Shown one piece after another: positions 1 through 7,556 of a stretch of 14,017 bases of DNA (its first letter is position 1; the number at the start of each line of letters is the position of its first letter). Under the pieces are notes generated by a model. It had not been told where the DNA came from, did no database searches, and saw only the letters and a list, made by a program, of their open reading frames with translations. The stretch is from assembly GCA_016288175.1 (NCBI GenBank), contig JAEEYN010000191.1, positions 1 through 14,017 of the forward strand. The letters are read 5' to 3'. The stretch comes from Bacillota bacterium. GTDB taxonomy: Bacteria; Bacillota; Clostridia; Christensenellales; CAG-138. Made by a program: the position numbers and the translations under genes.

Positions 1-1535
1 ACGGCGCTGTTGAGGCGGAAATAGAGCACGATGAACGGCAGACGGTCGACGAATTCCGACTGGATCTCGTAATAAACGGCGCGGAGGGTCTCCTCGTCCG
101 GCGCGGAGGCGGCGCGGGAAAGGAGGGAATCGAAGACGTCGGCGCTGTAGCCGCCGAAATTGTTTTTGCCGTTCCGCGTTAGATAAGGCGCAAGGTCGCA
201 GCTCTGCGAAAGGTTGAAGCCGACGAGCGCGATGTCCCAATCCTTCCCGCGCAGCGCCGTCAGAAACTCGCTGTCCTGCTGGCCGTAGCCGTGGCTCGCT
301 GTGACGATATTGACTTTGATGCCGACCTGTTCGAGCTGGGAGGCGATGATCGCCGCGGCGTCGGCGCGGGTCGTGTTCTCGGTCGTGGCGCTCACAAGCA
401 GCGTCAGCTCGAGCGTTTCGCCCTTGTAACGGCGCGTGCCGTCGGCTGTTTTGCGGCAGCCGAGCTGATCCAGAAGCCTTTCCGCTTCAACAAGGTCGTA
501 ATCGATCTGCTTCGCGCCGCTGTAAAGCCAGCTGTCCGGCGGGACCGGAACATCCGAGGAGCGGGCTCTGTTCATATAGACGTTCGAAATGATGCGGGAG
601 CGGTTGATGCTGCAGCTTACGGCGCGGCGGAAATCGGCGTTGGAGGGCAGGTTCCTGCCGTGGTTGAAAAGCAGGACCTCCATGCCCTGGGTCATGTAAT
701 CGCGAACGACGGTCACGCCCGCATTGCCGTACTGCCCGGCGGAAAGCAGCGCCGTCGGAACAAAATCGAGCTGACCCGCGCTGTAGGAGGCGAGCGCCGT
801 CTCGTTGCTGTCCCTCGCGAGGAATTCGACGCTTTGGATATACGGCGGACGGTCCCACCAGCCCGCGTTGACGGCCATCGAAACGCGCTGGTCGGAATAG
901 CCCGTGACCTTATAGGGACCCGTGCCGTTGAAAGGCGCGGCGTCCCGCCTGACGATCGGGAAATTGAGGCCGTAAAGGTTGATCATACCGGGCGATACGG
1001 CCGTCACGAGCACGGTCGAAGAATCGATCCGTTCGATGCTTTTGATGCTCGAAAGGCATTTCGCGTAATAGCTGCTGCCGCCGAGCTCGCCGAGATGCTC
1101 GAAGGAATAGATGACGTCGTCCGCCGTGAGGGCCGCGCCGGAATGGAAGCGGACGCCGCTGCGGAGGTTGACGGTCCAGCAGTTCGGCCTGTTTTCGGCG
1201 GCGCTCCAGTTGACGGCGAGGCAGGGGATGAGGCTCCCGCTCTCGTCGACGGCGATCAGCGGCTCGTAGACGAGGGAGAAAAGCTGAAGCGCTTCCTCCG
1301 TGCTGACGAGCATCGGGTCATAGTTTTCGTTGCCGACGCTGAGATTTTCGGGCATCGCCATGCGGAGCCTGCCGCCCTCCGCGGGCAGGGGCTCACTCGT
1401 TGTTTCCGGCGCTTCGGTCTGCTGCGGCGCGGCAGGGCCGGTGTCGCTCGCTTTTCGTTTGCAGGCGGCGAGCGGAAGGACGGCGGTCAGCAGCGCAAGC
1501 GCGGCGCACGCGGCGCGCAGGAAGGGCCTATTCAT
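1..1535 (-). CDS. ABC transporter solute-binding lipoprotein, family 5 (oligopeptide/dipeptide/nickel type), 3' end beyond window
   Basis: Extracytoplasmic substrate receptor of an ABC importer, most likely for peptides; the permease and ATPase genes would lie to the left, outside the window. The frame stays open for 511 codons from the ATG at 1533-1535 to the left edge. The N-terminus has a basic start, a hydrophobic stretch and a lipobox (LAAC) with lipidation Cys25, then a Pro/Thr/Glu-rich linker of about 30 residues. Family SBP_bac_5 hallmarks follow: 'YEPLIAVDESG', 'WTVNLRSGVRFHSGAALTAD' with 'DVIYSFEHL', 'GTGPYKV', 'FRRAVSCSINR', and late in the visible part 'WDIALVGFN'. Family members are usually 500-600 residues, so little is missing. 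The start overlaps the stop of the upstream lytic transglycosylase gene by 8 bases (ATGAATAG), which suggests translational coupling. The substrate cannot be told from the sequence. Confidence 0.9.
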   Translation of the reverse strand, partial: MNRPFLRAACAALALLTAVLPLAACKRKASDTGPAAPQQTEAPETTSEPLPAEGGRLRMAMPENLSVGNENYDPMLVSTEEALQLFSLVYEPLIAVDESGSLIPCLAVNWSAAENRPNCWTVNLRSGVRFHSGAALTADDVIYSFEHLGELGGSSYYAKCLSSIKSIERIDSSTVLVTAVSPGMINLYGLNFPIVRRDAAPFNGTGPYKVTGYSDQRVSMAVNAGWWDRPPYIQSVEFLARDSNETALASYSAGQLDFVPTALLSAGQYGNAGVTVVRDYMTQGMEVLLFNHGRNLPSNADFRRAVSCSINRSRIISNVYMNRARSSDVPVPPDSWLYSGAKQIDYDLVEAERLLDQLGCRKTADGTRRYKGETLELTLLVSATTENTTRADAAAIIASQLEQVGIKVNIVTASHGYGQQDSEFLTALRGKDWDIALVGFNLSQSCDLAPYLTRNGKNNFGGYSADVFDSLLSRAASAPDEETLRAVYYEIQSEFVDRLPFIVLYFRLNSA

Positions 1536-2088
1536 CCGTTTCCTTGTATTTTTCATAGGCTTTAAGGACCTTTTCAACATAGTTTTTCGTTTCGGGGAAG
1601 GGGATCGTAAGCTCCTCTCCGTCGAAGTACTCGGGGTCGGCGAGCCAGGAATCGACGCGTCCGGAGCCGGCGTTGTAAGCGGCGAGGGCGAATCGAAGCT
1701 CGCCGTCGTATTTTTCGAGCAGGTAGCCGAGAAGATGGCAGCCGATGTTGATGTTGTATGCGGGCTCGAAGATCCGGCTTTCGTCGAACTCCGTCTTCGT
1801 GCGGAAGGCGACCCATTCGGCCGTCGCGGGCATGATCTGCATCAGCCCCTTCGCGCCGGCGGGGGAGACGGCGCTCGGATCGAAGCTGCTCTCCGTCCGT
1901 ATCACGGCGAAAACGAGGGCGGGGTCGAGACCGTATTCCTCGCTTGCCGCAAGCACCTCGGTTTCGTATTTTTTGATGTATTTTTCGGAAAAATCGCAGG
2001 CGCAGAGCGAGAGAAACGCGAGGAGCGCTGCTGCGGCAATGGCAGCGGCGCGGCGCGGGAAGCTCCGCCTGCGGACATTTTTACTCAT
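1528..2088 (-). CDS. Lytic transglycosylase (SLT domain), membrane-anchored lipoprotein-like
   Basis: Cleaves the MurNAc-GlcNAc glycan backbone of peptidoglycan, forming 1,6-anhydro ends, at the outer face of the membrane. The protein is 186 residues when started at the ATG at 2086-2088, 13 bases after the coaE stop; in-frame starts further up lie inside coaE and would put charged residues before the signal peptide. Residues 5-13 are rich in Arg, followed by a hydrophobic run and 'LCAC', a slightly atypical lipobox (Cys at -2) with a possible anchor Cys31. The SLT fold is clear: catalytic Glu66 in 'RTESSF', 'GLMQIMP' at 81-87, 'YNINIG', and 'LAAYNAGSGRV'. The length is typical of short clostridial soluble transglycosylase-like proteins that follow coaE. 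The ribosome site is weak (GAAAAACGG), consistent with coupling to coaE. A secreted rather than lipid-anchored form is possible. Confidence 0.9.
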   Translation of the reverse strand: MSKNVRRRSFPRRAAAIAAAALLAFLSLCACDFSEKYIKKYETEVLAASEEYGLDPALVFAVIRTESSFDPSAVSPAGAKGLMQIMPATAEWVAFRTKTEFDESRIFEPAYNINIGCHLLGYLLEKYDGELRFALAAYNAGSGRVDSWLADPEYFDGEELTIPFPETKNYVEKVLKAYEKYKETDE

Positions 2089-2101
2089 TCCGTTTTTCAA
2101 A

Positions 2102-2734
2102 TCAGGCACCGTCATTATCGTCGTTTTCATAATCGCCGAGCGGTTCGCAGCCGATTGCGGCGAGGGCGGAAAGAAGGTTCGCCCGAAGCTCCGCGAGGCC
2201 CTTGTTGTTCCAAACAGCGGCGTCGGAGCGGGCGATCTTTTCCTCCTGCGGCATCTGCTTTTCGACCCGCCGGGCAGCGGCTTCGCGCGTAAGACCGTCG
2301 CGCAGCATGATGCGAAGGTAGCGGATCTCGTCGTCCGCGGCAACGGTGAGGATCCTGTCGCAGAACTTGTCCATGCCGGATTCGAACAGCAGCGGCACGT
2401 CGAAAACGACCGGGATCTCGGGGTATTCGAGGGAAAACCAATCCGCATCCTCGAGCATCGTTTCGATCACGGCGGGGTGGATGATCGCGTTCAGCTCCGC
2501 TGTTTTTTCGGCGGAAGCAAAGGCTTTTTCGGCAAGGAGCCTGCGGTCGATCCGCCCATCGGGACTGAGGATGTCGTCGCCGAAAACTTCGGTGATCCGC
2601 TGCCTGACTTCCGGCGTTTCGATCGCCGCGTGCGCTGTTTTATCGGCGTCGATTATGTAAAACCCGAGCTCTTTGAGCATTGCGGAAACGGTCGATTTGC
2701 CCGCCGCCATGCTTCCCGTAAGTCCGATGATCAT
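2102..2734 (-). CDS. coaE: Dephospho-CoA kinase
   Basis: Last step of coenzyme A synthesis: ATP-dependent phosphorylation of the 3'-hydroxyl of dephospho-CoA, in the cytoplasm. The protein is 210 residues, the usual family length. The P-loop 'GSMAAGKST' lies at residues 7-15, the conserved Asp in 'DADKTAH' at about 29-31 is the likely catalytic region, and 'LNAIIHP' and 'VFDVPLLFESG' are family signatures (CoA-binding and LID-side regions). The start is supported by GGAGG 10 bases upstream of ATG. It starts 24 bases after the polA stop, so it is co-transcribed; polA and coaE are commonly near each other in Firmicutes, often with mutM between them, which is absent here. The C-terminus has a short acidic tail (DYENDDNDGA). 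Confidence 0.95.
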   Translation of the reverse strand: MIIGLTGSMAAGKSTVSAMLKELGFYIIDADKTAHAAIETPEVRQRITEVFGDDILSPDGRIDRRLLAEKAFASAEKTAELNAIIHPAVIETMLEDADWFSLEYPEIPVVFDVPLLFESGMDKFCDRILTVAADDEIRYLRIMLRDGLTREAAARRVEKQMPQEEKIARSDAAVWNNKGLAELRANLLSALAAIGCEPLGDYENDDNDGA

Positions 2735-2758
2735 TGTCGATTTTCCTCCGAAACGGCG

Positions 2759-5356
2759 TTATTTCGTGTCGAACCAGCTGCGGCCGCTCTCGACGTCCGC
2801 CGCGAGGGGAACCGAAAGCTTCGCAACGTTCGTCATGCAGTCCGCAAGAAGGGCTTTCACGCGCTCCTCCTCACAAAGCGGGGTGTCGATGATGAGCTCG
2901 TCGTGGATCTGCAGAACGAGCTTCGCCGAAAGCCCTTCCGCGCGAAGACGCTCGTGGACACGGACCATCGCCGATTTGATGATGTCCGCGGCGGTGCCCT
3001 GGATCGGCATATTCATCGCGACCCTTTCGCCGAAGCTGCGGGTGTTGAAATTGCTCGCCTTGAGCTCCGGAAGCTCCCTGCGGCGCCCGAAAAGCGTCTG
3101 CGCCCAGCCGCGTTCGCGGCCGTCCTTCTTCGCTTTTTCCATGTAATCCCGAACGCCGGGCAGGCGGTCGAGGTATTTTTCAATGTAATCCGCGGCCTTC
3201 TTCGGGCTGATGCCGAGCTGCTCCGAAAGGCCGAAGGCGGAGATGCCGTAGACGATGCCGAAATTGACGGCCTTCGCGCCGGAACGCATCTCGCGGGTGA
3301 CTTCTTCCTTCGGAACGCCGAAGATCTCCGCGGCGGTGCGGGCGTGGATATCCTCCCCGGAATTGAAGGCGGAAATGAAGGTCGGATCGCCGCTCATGTG
3401 CGCGAGCACCCGAAGCTCGATCTGGGAATAGTCCGCACCAACGAGGATATTGCCGGGGCTCGCGATGAACGCGCGGCGGATCTGCCGCCCGAGCTCCGTG
3501 CGGACGGGGATATTCTGGAGGTTCGGCTCCGTGCTTGAAATGCGGCCGGTCGCGGTGACGGTCTGGTTCAGCGTGGTGTGGATCCTGCCGTCCGGCCCGG
3601 TTTTTTCGAGCATCGCGTCGATGAAGGTCGATTTGAGCTTCGTCAAAAAGCGGTATTCCGTCACGAGCGGCACGATCGGATGATACGGCGCAAGCGCTTC
3701 GAGAACGTCGCTGTCCGTCGAATAGCCCGTTTTCGTTTTCTTTTTCGCGGGCAGGCCGAGCTTTTCGAAGAGGATATGCCCGAGCTGCTTTGTTGAAAGG
3801 ATGTTGAAATCCTCGCCGGCAAGTTCGCAGATCTCTCCGACGAGCGTCTTTATGCGCTCCGCCATCGAAGCGCCGAGCTCCGAAAGCACCTCACGGTCGA
3901 TCATAAAGCCGGTCTGCTCCATATCGAAAAGCACGGCGGTTAGCGGTAGCTCGATCCCGCGGAAAAGCTCCGTCATGCCCTTTTCGGCAAGCTCCGCGTC
4001 CATGCTTTTGCGGATGGCGAAGAGCGCCGCGGGGGCGGGAACGGCGGAGAATCCGCATTCCGAAACGAGGGTCGCAAGGTCCTTCGCGGGGTGCAGCGCG
4101 TGGAGCAGATAATCCGCGATCATTAAATCAAATTCGATATTCCGGATCTCGACGCCGAAGCGCGAGAGCGCCCGCATCAGCTTCTTCGCGTCGAAAACGA
4201 CTTTGCTGACGGCGGGGTCCGAAAGGATCGGCGCAAGCGCGGCGGCGGCGTCCTCCGGCAGGAAACCGGGCTCGAGCAGCGTTCCGCCGAGCTCGAGGGT
4301 AAAGCATTCCGCCGGGACTTCTCCGGTCTCGCTGCCCGCGAAAAGGACCGAGGTCCCCGTCATATCGAAAGCGAAGAACCGCTTGGCGGAAACGCTTTTG
4401 ACGGCTTCCGCAAGCTCTTCGGGGGTATGCAGGGCGGTCAGCCGGACGGCGGGAAGCTCACCGGGGACCGCATCGGGACCGGAATCATTCTCATCGGTGC
4501 CGGAAAGCTCCCGCACGCGCTTCGCAACGGCTCTGAGCTCGAGCTTCGTGAGCGCCGGCAGCGCTTTTTGAAGGTTCGCGGGCGAAAAACGGCAGTCCTC
4601 CGTGCTCTCCTTCACTGGAGCGGCGGTGTCGATCGTTCCGAGGCGGCGGCTCATGCGGGCGGCGTCCGCTCCGGCGATCAGCTTTTCCCTGAGGGCGCCC
4701 TTTTCGTTTTCGGCGTTCGCGAGCACGGTCTCGAGGTCGCCGTATTTTTCAAGAAGCTTCAGCGCGGTCTTTTCGCCGACGCCCTTGACGCCGGGAAGAT
4801 TATCCGAGCTGTCGCCCATGAGCCCCTTGAGGTCGACCATGCGGGCGGGTTCAAGGCCGTATTCGCGCTTAAGCGCCGCTTCGTCATATTCGATGGTCTC
4901 CGTGATGCCCTTTTTCGTCATCAGCACATGGACTTTATCGGTGATGAGCTGCAGCGCGTCGCGGTCGCCCGTCACGAGCAGCGCGTCGATGCCTTCGGCC
5001 ATGGCCTTCCTCGAAAACGTGCCGAGGATATCGTCCGCTTCGTAGCGCTCGCACTCGATGACGGCGATGCCCATGTCGTGAAGGATCCCGCGCAGGATCG
5101 GTATCTGCTCGATCAGCTCCGGCGGCGTTTCGCGGCGGCCCGCCTTGTATTCCGGATACTGCTCATGGCGGAACGTCTTTTTCGGAAGGTCGAAGGCGAC
5201 GAGCATATAATCGGGCTTCATCTCGACGAGCTTCAGCAGCATCGAAAGGAACCCGTGCAGCGCGCCGGTCGGCGTGCCCGCGCGGCTCGTCATGTTGGGG
5301 AGGGCGTAATAGGCCCGGAACATCAGCGAATAGCCGTCGATGGCGGTAAGTTTCAT
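2759..5356 (-). CDS. polA: DNA polymerase I (5'-3' exonuclease and polymerase; proofreading domain decayed)
   Basis: Fills gaps and removes RNA primers in lagging-strand maturation and excision repair. It is 865 residues from the ATG at 5354-5356, which has AAGGA about 7 bases upstream; a longer frame reaching 5410 has no support. Residues 1 to about 290 are the 5'-3' flap exonuclease ('IDGYSLMFRAYYAL', 'VAFDLPKKTFRHE', 'EADDILGT', 'GDRDALQL', 'LMGDSSDNLPGVKGVGEKTA'). The central 3'-5' exonuclease-like domain lacks the DxE pair ('FAFDMTGTS') and the later Tyr-x3-Asp, so proofreading should be absent, as in other Firmicutes Pol I. The polymerase motifs are intact: motif A 'DYSQIELR' with Asp642, O-helix Lys695, Phe699, Tyr703, and motif C 'HDE' at 818-820. 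First gene of the operon polA-coaE-transglycosylase-SBP. Confidence 0.97.
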   Translation of the reverse strand: MKLTAIDGYSLMFRAYYALPNMTSRAGTPTGALHGFLSMLLKLVEMKPDYMLVAFDLPKKTFRHEQYPEYKAGRRETPPELIEQIPILRGILHDMGIAVIECERYEADDILGTFSRKAMAEGIDALLVTGDRDALQLITDKVHVLMTKKGITETIEYDEAALKREYGLEPARMVDLKGLMGDSSDNLPGVKGVGEKTALKLLEKYGDLETVLANAENEKGALREKLIAGADAARMSRRLGTIDTAAPVKESTEDCRFSPANLQKALPALTKLELRAVAKRVRELSGTDENDSGPDAVPGELPAVRLTALHTPEELAEAVKSVSAKRFFAFDMTGTSVLFAGSETGEVPAECFTLELGGTLLEPGFLPEDAAAALAPILSDPAVSKVVFDAKKLMRALSRFGVEIRNIEFDLMIADYLLHALHPAKDLATLVSECGFSAVPAPAALFAIRKSMDAELAEKGMTELFRGIELPLTAVLFDMEQTGFMIDREVLSELGASMAERIKTLVGEICELAGEDFNILSTKQLGHILFEKLGLPAKKKTKTGYSTDSDVLEALAPYHPIVPLVTEYRFLTKLKSTFIDAMLEKTGPDGRIHTTLNQTVTATGRISSTEPNLQNIPVRTELGRQIRRAFIASPGNILVGADYSQIELRVLAHMSGDPTFISAFNSGEDIHARTAAEIFGVPKEEVTREMRSGAKAVNFGIVYGISAFGLSEQLGISPKKAADYIEKYLDRLPGVRDYMEKAKKDGRERGWAQTLFGRRRELPELKASNFNTRSFGERVAMNMPIQGTAADIIKSAMVRVHERLRAEGLSAKLVLQIHDELIIDTPLCEEERVKALLADCMTNVAKLSVPLAADVESGRSWFDTK

Positions 5357-5431
5357 TGTTTTTCCTTCTTCGGGAAGGCGCCGCGCGGGAGGACAGCCGC
5401 ATGGCAACACTTACCCATATTATTTTATTTT

Positions 5432-5460
5432 ATTATACCACGGATGGACGTATGGCGCAA
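5432..5460 (-). promoter_or_regulatory. Extended -10 promoter for the polA operon
   Basis: On the minus strand, TG-G-TATAAT (TATAAT at 5432-5437) is preceded after a 17-base spacer by TTGCGC (5455-5460) as a weak -35. The distance to the polA start is about 75 bases, with no other gene between. The -35 hexamer falls inside the inverted repeat GCGCA-ATAA-TGCGC (5455-5468), which could be an operator or chance. Confidence 0.65.
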
Positions 5461-5469
5461 TAATGCGCA

Positions 5470-5510
5470 GTACGGCGCGAAGACCGATGAGGTGTGCACG
5501 GAGGCCGTAC
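5470..5510. repeat. Inverted repeat GTACGGC / GCCGTAC
   Basis: Perfect 7-base arms at 5470-5476 and 5504-5510 with a 27-base interior, immediately upstream of the polA promoter on the minus strand. No uracil tract follows on either strand, so it is not an obvious terminator. Its role is unknown. Confidence 0.4.
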
Positions 5511-5518
5511 CGCCAAAA

Positions 5519-5621
5519 ATGCGCGAAAGCGCATATCATGGCGAAGCCAATTCATGCGCGTACGCGCAATTCATGCCGGAGGCAATTCATTCTTCATAAA
5601 TGAATTGAAGCTTGCGCTTCA
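5519..5621. repeat. Array of short hairpins separated by AATTCAT
   Basis: Consecutive small palindromes with unlike arms: ATGCGC-GAAA-GCGCAT (5519-5534), TGGC-GAA-GCCA (5539-5549), TGCGCG-TA-CGCGCA (5555-5568), TGCC-GGA-GGCA (5574-5584), AATTCATT-7-AATGAATT (5584-5606) and TGAAGC-TTGC-GCTTCA (5606-5621). AATTCAT occurs at 5549, 5568 and 5584, joining the hairpins, and its complement starts near 5600. The arms start with TG and end with CA in most units. No ORF with a plausible start covers this stretch. It lies between the end of the phage portal gene and the polA promoter. Confidence 0.75.
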
Positions 5622-5656
5622 TGATTTGCATCGCGTTCCGCTCAGCATGATTTCCC

Positions 5657-5695
5657 GCACCTGCGGTGCTCCGTGAATTGGCGGCACTGCCGCCA
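5657..5695. repeat. Two further hairpins, GCACC/GGTGC and TGGCGGC/GCCGCCA
   Basis: GCACC-TGC-GGTGC spans 5657-5669. TGGCGGC-ACT-GCCGCCA spans 5679-5695 and is again preceded by TGAATT, as in the neighbouring array, so it may be a detached unit of the same repeat type. No U-rich tract follows either one. Confidence 0.5.
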
Positions 5696-5704
5696 TAAAC
5701 GCGA

Positions 5705-5735
5705 AACGGAACGCCCGGCTTTCGGACGTTCCGTT
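5705..5735 (-). terminator. Possible transcription terminator after the portal gene
   Basis: Nine-base arms AACGGAACG (5705-5713) and CGTTCCGTT (5727-5735), with CCG/CGG pairing within the loop. Read on the minus strand it lies about 75 bases after the portal stop and is followed by TTCGCGTTTATGG, which is only moderately U-rich. It could simply be another hairpin of this repeat-rich stretch. Confidence 0.4.
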
Positions 5736-5807
5736 CCCAAATTGGAAGGAGGTAACTGAAGATTCCTGCTCAATGCTTCGTTCCTATTATGCCCGCCGGA
5801 AGGGGAT

Positions 5808-7520
5808 CTATACCTTCGCGGACGGAGAATTTTTCCCGTTTCCGTTTTCCCCGCCGGCAAGCGCGCCGAGGATCGCCGCTTCCTGCTCCTTTGCCTTCAT
5901 AAGCTGCACGGCCTGGTCCTTGCCGTCGAAAATGAGCAGCTGCAGACCAACGTCCGGCGTGATCATGCCGGCGGAAACAAGGCGGAAGACCGTTTCGTTG
6001 TTGTTCATAACGGAGAAGGCGTTTTCCTTCACGACCTTGACAGTGACGCGGAATTCCGCGGGGAGGCTGCCGAGGCTTTCGAGAGCGGTCTCAACGGCGG
6101 AGAGACGGACGAGTTTTTTTCCGTTACCGTCCCCGTTCCCGTCCATGCTGCCAGGCCCGCCGAGGATATCGGCGATGGCTTTTTCGCAGCGTTCGCGGAG
6201 AGTGAATTCGCGTTCGATCTCGATCTCCTGGCAGACGGCGCGGCGGAAAGAGGCATGGATGTTTCTTGCCGCCATGCGGGAACGCTTGCTCGAAGCTTCC
6301 TGCAGCGCGGCGATGGCTGTGCCGCTCGTAACTCCGGCATGTGTCATGCCGCGGGCGAATTCGTTCGCGCCGGATTCCTCCTTGATGGAGTTGCGCATCT
6401 CGGCGATATAGCTGAGCATATAGGAGGGCAGCGGCGCTGTGCTGAACCAGGAAACGCCGTTCAGATTATCGCCCTGATGCACCTCCTTCGACCAGTCGCG
6501 AAGGTCGGCGGGGTCGAAGCCGCTCGCGCCGGTGATGAGAAGCTTGTTGTGGCTCGCGAGCAGGGCGTTTTTCATAACGATCTGGTCGAGCTTGTCGGAA
6601 TTGCGCTGCATCGTTTCGAACATGTCCACGAAGCCGCAGCCGAGGCAGCTGCCCTTGCGCTCAAAGAGTTTTGTAATAACAAAAGGATATTCGCCGTGGG
6701 CAAAATAGCCGTTCGGACGGATATCGCGGCTGTCCTCGAGCATCGTTCCGCCCGCAAGCTTGATCATGTGGACGGCGTACCTGTCGCGGGTGGGATCATA
6801 GACCCTGCGCCAGCATTCGATGAGCATGATGCTGCGGTCCCAGCGCGGCGCAAGCAGCTCCTCGCGCGGCAGCTCCGCAAGGAAGCCGTCCTCCCGGAGC
6901 TCATCCGCCTTTTCGGGATAATGCTGCTCGAACCATTCGCGGGTGCGGCGCGTGAATTTGAAAACGGCGCGGCCGTCCTGAAGATCGGCGGCGAGGGGAT
7001 CGAACATCACGCTGCGGTTGTCGACATGGCAGAGGAATGCTCCGCCGATGCCGCCATTTGCGTCCGGGTCGAAGCCCGTTTGCTGAACGCCGTAGCCGCC
7101 GACAAGCAGGTCATGCGTCATCTTCATGTATTCCTCGTCATAGGCGCAGCGCAGGTGATTTTCGTGGATGATGTGGGTGAAGATCTCCGCGAGCGCGTCG
7201 TATTCCCGCTCGTCGGAGCTCACGATCGCCTCGGGCATATAGTCCACAAGGTCCGCGCGCACGTTCTCGATCGTGCTCTGCAGAATGGGCGTGACGGGCC
7301 GGGGCTCGTTCTTTTCTCCGACGGGGACGTCGAACCAGTGGTCGCCGCGGTACATCTTCTCGCATTTTTCGAGCCTTGACCATTCCGGCAGGTAGGCTTC
7401 GTAAAACTCGTTGAAGAGGGCATAGAGCGCCTCCGTTTCCTCCGCCTTTGTCAGTGCCCTGCCCGTTCCGACGGGGTCGACAAAGCCGAGAGGCGCGGCG
7501 CTTCGTTCTTTTTTGTCCAT
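5808..7520 (-). CDS. Phage portal protein (P22-like type)
   Basis: Forms the dodecameric ring at one capsid vertex through which TerL pumps DNA. The protein is 570 residues from the ATG at 7518-7520, which has AAAGGAG 5 bases upstream; an in-frame ATG 21 bases earlier would put this site inside the gene, so the later start is preferred. Seen: N-terminal 'WSRLEKCEKMYRGDHW', typical of the N-terminal wing helices; 'GGYGVQQTGFDP'; 'VDNRSVMFDP'; 'GEYPFVITKL'; and the stem/crown-side signature 'SGANEFARGM' with 'AGVTSGTAIAALQEASSKR', which closely matches portal proteins of tailed phages. The C-terminus carries a Gly/Asn-rich tail. It follows terL by 36 bases in the normal packaging order. The scaffold, protease and capsid genes that should come next are absent; hairpins and the polA operon follow instead. 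The frame is uninterrupted, so decay is recent or the gene is kept. Confidence 0.88.
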   Translation of the reverse strand: MDKKERSAAPLGFVDPVGTGRALTKAEETEALYALFNEFYEAYLPEWSRLEKCEKMYRGDHWFDVPVGEKNEPRPVTPILQSTIENVRADLVDYMPEAIVSSDEREYDALAEIFTHIIHENHLRCAYDEEYMKMTHDLLVGGYGVQQTGFDPDANGGIGGAFLCHVDNRSVMFDPLAADLQDGRAVFKFTRRTREWFEQHYPEKADELREDGFLAELPREELLAPRWDRSIMLIECWRRVYDPTRDRYAVHMIKLAGGTMLEDSRDIRPNGYFAHGEYPFVITKLFERKGSCLGCGFVDMFETMQRNSDKLDQIVMKNALLASHNKLLITGASGFDPADLRDWSKEVHQGDNLNGVSWFSTAPLPSYMLSYIAEMRNSIKEESGANEFARGMTHAGVTSGTAIAALQEASSKRSRMAARNIHASFRRAVCQEIEIEREFTLRERCEKAIADILGGPGSMDGNGDGNGKKLVRLSAVETALESLGSLPAEFRVTVKVVKENAFSVMNNNETVFRLVSAGMITPDVGLQLLIFDGKDQAVQLMKAKEQEAAILGALAGGENGNGKNSPSAKV

Positions 7521-7556
7521 AATGGCTCCTTTCTTTTTCAAAAGAAAATGCAGTAT

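Noticed and set aside
487..858. Minus-strand frame of 123 codons inside the first gene
   Set aside because: It is an alternative frame of the solute-binding protein gene, whose true frame runs from 1535 to the left edge and matches the family throughout.
2102..2448. Long N-terminal extension of the transglycosylase reading into coaE
   Set aside because: The extra residues come from an alternative frame of coaE and would bury the signal peptide. The ATG at 2088 gives a normal exported protein.
1745..3538. Long plus-strand open frame of nearly 600 codons opposite the transglycosylase, coaE and polA genes
   Set aside because: Antisense artefact of GC-rich codon use. It has no ribosome site, no recognisable domain and a very Arg/Gly/Ala/Val-rich composition, while the minus strand encodes clear families.
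5519..5621. CRISPR array
   Set aside because: Repeat units are only 7 bases with 16-19 base spacing, the intervening segments are palindromes, and no cas gene is nearby.
5743..5753. Strong plus-strand Shine-Dalgarno-like GGAAGGAGGTA after the portal gene
   Set aside because: No start codon follows at the right distance; the plus-strand frame beyond it is antisense to the portal gene.
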